In this document: positions 63,793 through 64,000 of the stretch, piece after piece
How the letters are laid out: each line of letters starts with the position of its first letter
Numbering within the stretch: the stretch's first letter is position 1
Source: Leishmania mexicana MHOM/GT/2001/U1103
Taxonomy: Eukaryota; Euglenozoa; Kinetoplastea; Trypanosomatida; Trypanosomatidae
Reading direction: 5' to 3'
DNA: 64,000 nucleotides
Assembly: GCF_000234665.1 (NCBI RefSeq)
Contig: NC_018334.1
Coordinates: forward strand, 248,001 to 312,000
Translations under genes and position numbers: made by a program
Notes under the pieces: model-generated
Told to the model about the DNA's origin: nothing
The model's input: the letters and a program-made list of their open reading frames with translations, nothing else
The model's database searches: none

Positions 63793-64000
63793 CTATGAAT
63801 AGGTCTCCGTTGTCTGCGTGCTTTGCGGTACCCACCACGGCTGCGCCACTGCCGCGGCAAAAAAGTAACCCGTCACTAGGGCATTGTAGCCGGGATGCAC
63901 CTTCAAGTCACGCACAACTGCAGTGCGGGCGCTACGGCGGACGGCCAAGTAGCTTTTTTGGAAGCCGGCGTGCACCCGGCACTCCAGGCCGCAGCCGGAT
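63793..64000 (-). pseudogene. Relic of a class 3 lipase, running off the right edge
   Basis: Reading in from the right edge, the minus strand gives CRVHAGFQKSYLAVRR, then VVRDLKVHPGYNALVTG. This matches the class 3 lipase pattern H-x-GF-x-x-x-Y, helix, hP-x-Y-x-h-x-h-TG-HSLGGA. The expected nucleophile elbow G-H-S-L-G after VTG reads GYFFAAAVAQ, so the catalytic Ser is missing. A stop follows 24 codons later at 63793. The remaining catalytic Asp and His regions do not follow. The upstream half lies outside the window. A decayed gene is far more likely than an active enzyme. Confidence 0.6.

Overview
The window is nuclear DNA of a trypanosomatid, most likely Leishmania or a close relative. All credible genes lie on the minus strand with no introns. 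Flanks are long and purine-rich on the plus strand, so they read as polypyrimidine tracts on the coding strand, and several genes have such a tract plus an AG just before the chosen ATG, as expected for spliced-leader trans-splicing. This is one polycistronic unit transcribed from right to left. I cannot name the species.

Layout from left to right (genes read right to left). 1-5190: the 5' 1730 codons of a very large protein that runs off the left edge, mostly disordered, with a degenerate protein-kinase-like domain near the visible end. 7501-11097: a 1198-residue disordered/coiled-coil protein with a repeated acidic S-I-x-F motif. 12764-15871: two neighbouring C2-type genes, one canonical with a Pro/Gln tail and one split by a large insert. 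16517-19384: a mitochondrial FtsH/m-AAA zinc protease. 20635-24474: two small hypothetical genes, the first beside broken reading frames. 25840-26180: a decayed fragment of the transporter gene found intact at 29090-32005 (nodulin-like major facilitator family). 34086-36471: a small hypothetical and a ubiquitin-like/CesT-chaperone-like fusion.

37600-47841 holds a family of coiled-coil, possibly BAR-like, proteins: one frameshifted relic, three intact members, and a nearly identical second copy of at least one of them. Two 100-N assembly gaps interrupt the duplicated part and probably hide another gene copy. 48052-50756 holds two more C2 genes with Pro/Gln/Gly/Tyr-rich tails. 55217-60344 holds two paralogous four-pass membrane proteins with a six-cysteine loop, tetraspanin-like in topology. 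They share an almost identical 147-residue module inside otherwise diverged proteins, and a truncated, frameshifted third copy of that module lies at 62690-63335. The right edge (63793-64000) is a relic of a class 3 lipase that lacks the nucleophile motif.

The common theme is tandem duplication followed by decay or gene conversion: C2 genes, BAR-like genes, the transporter and the four-pass proteins all show it. C2 and BAR-like proteins are membrane-binding families, so much of the window concerns membranes. I see no tRNA, rRNA, CRISPR array, intact transposon or strand-switch region.
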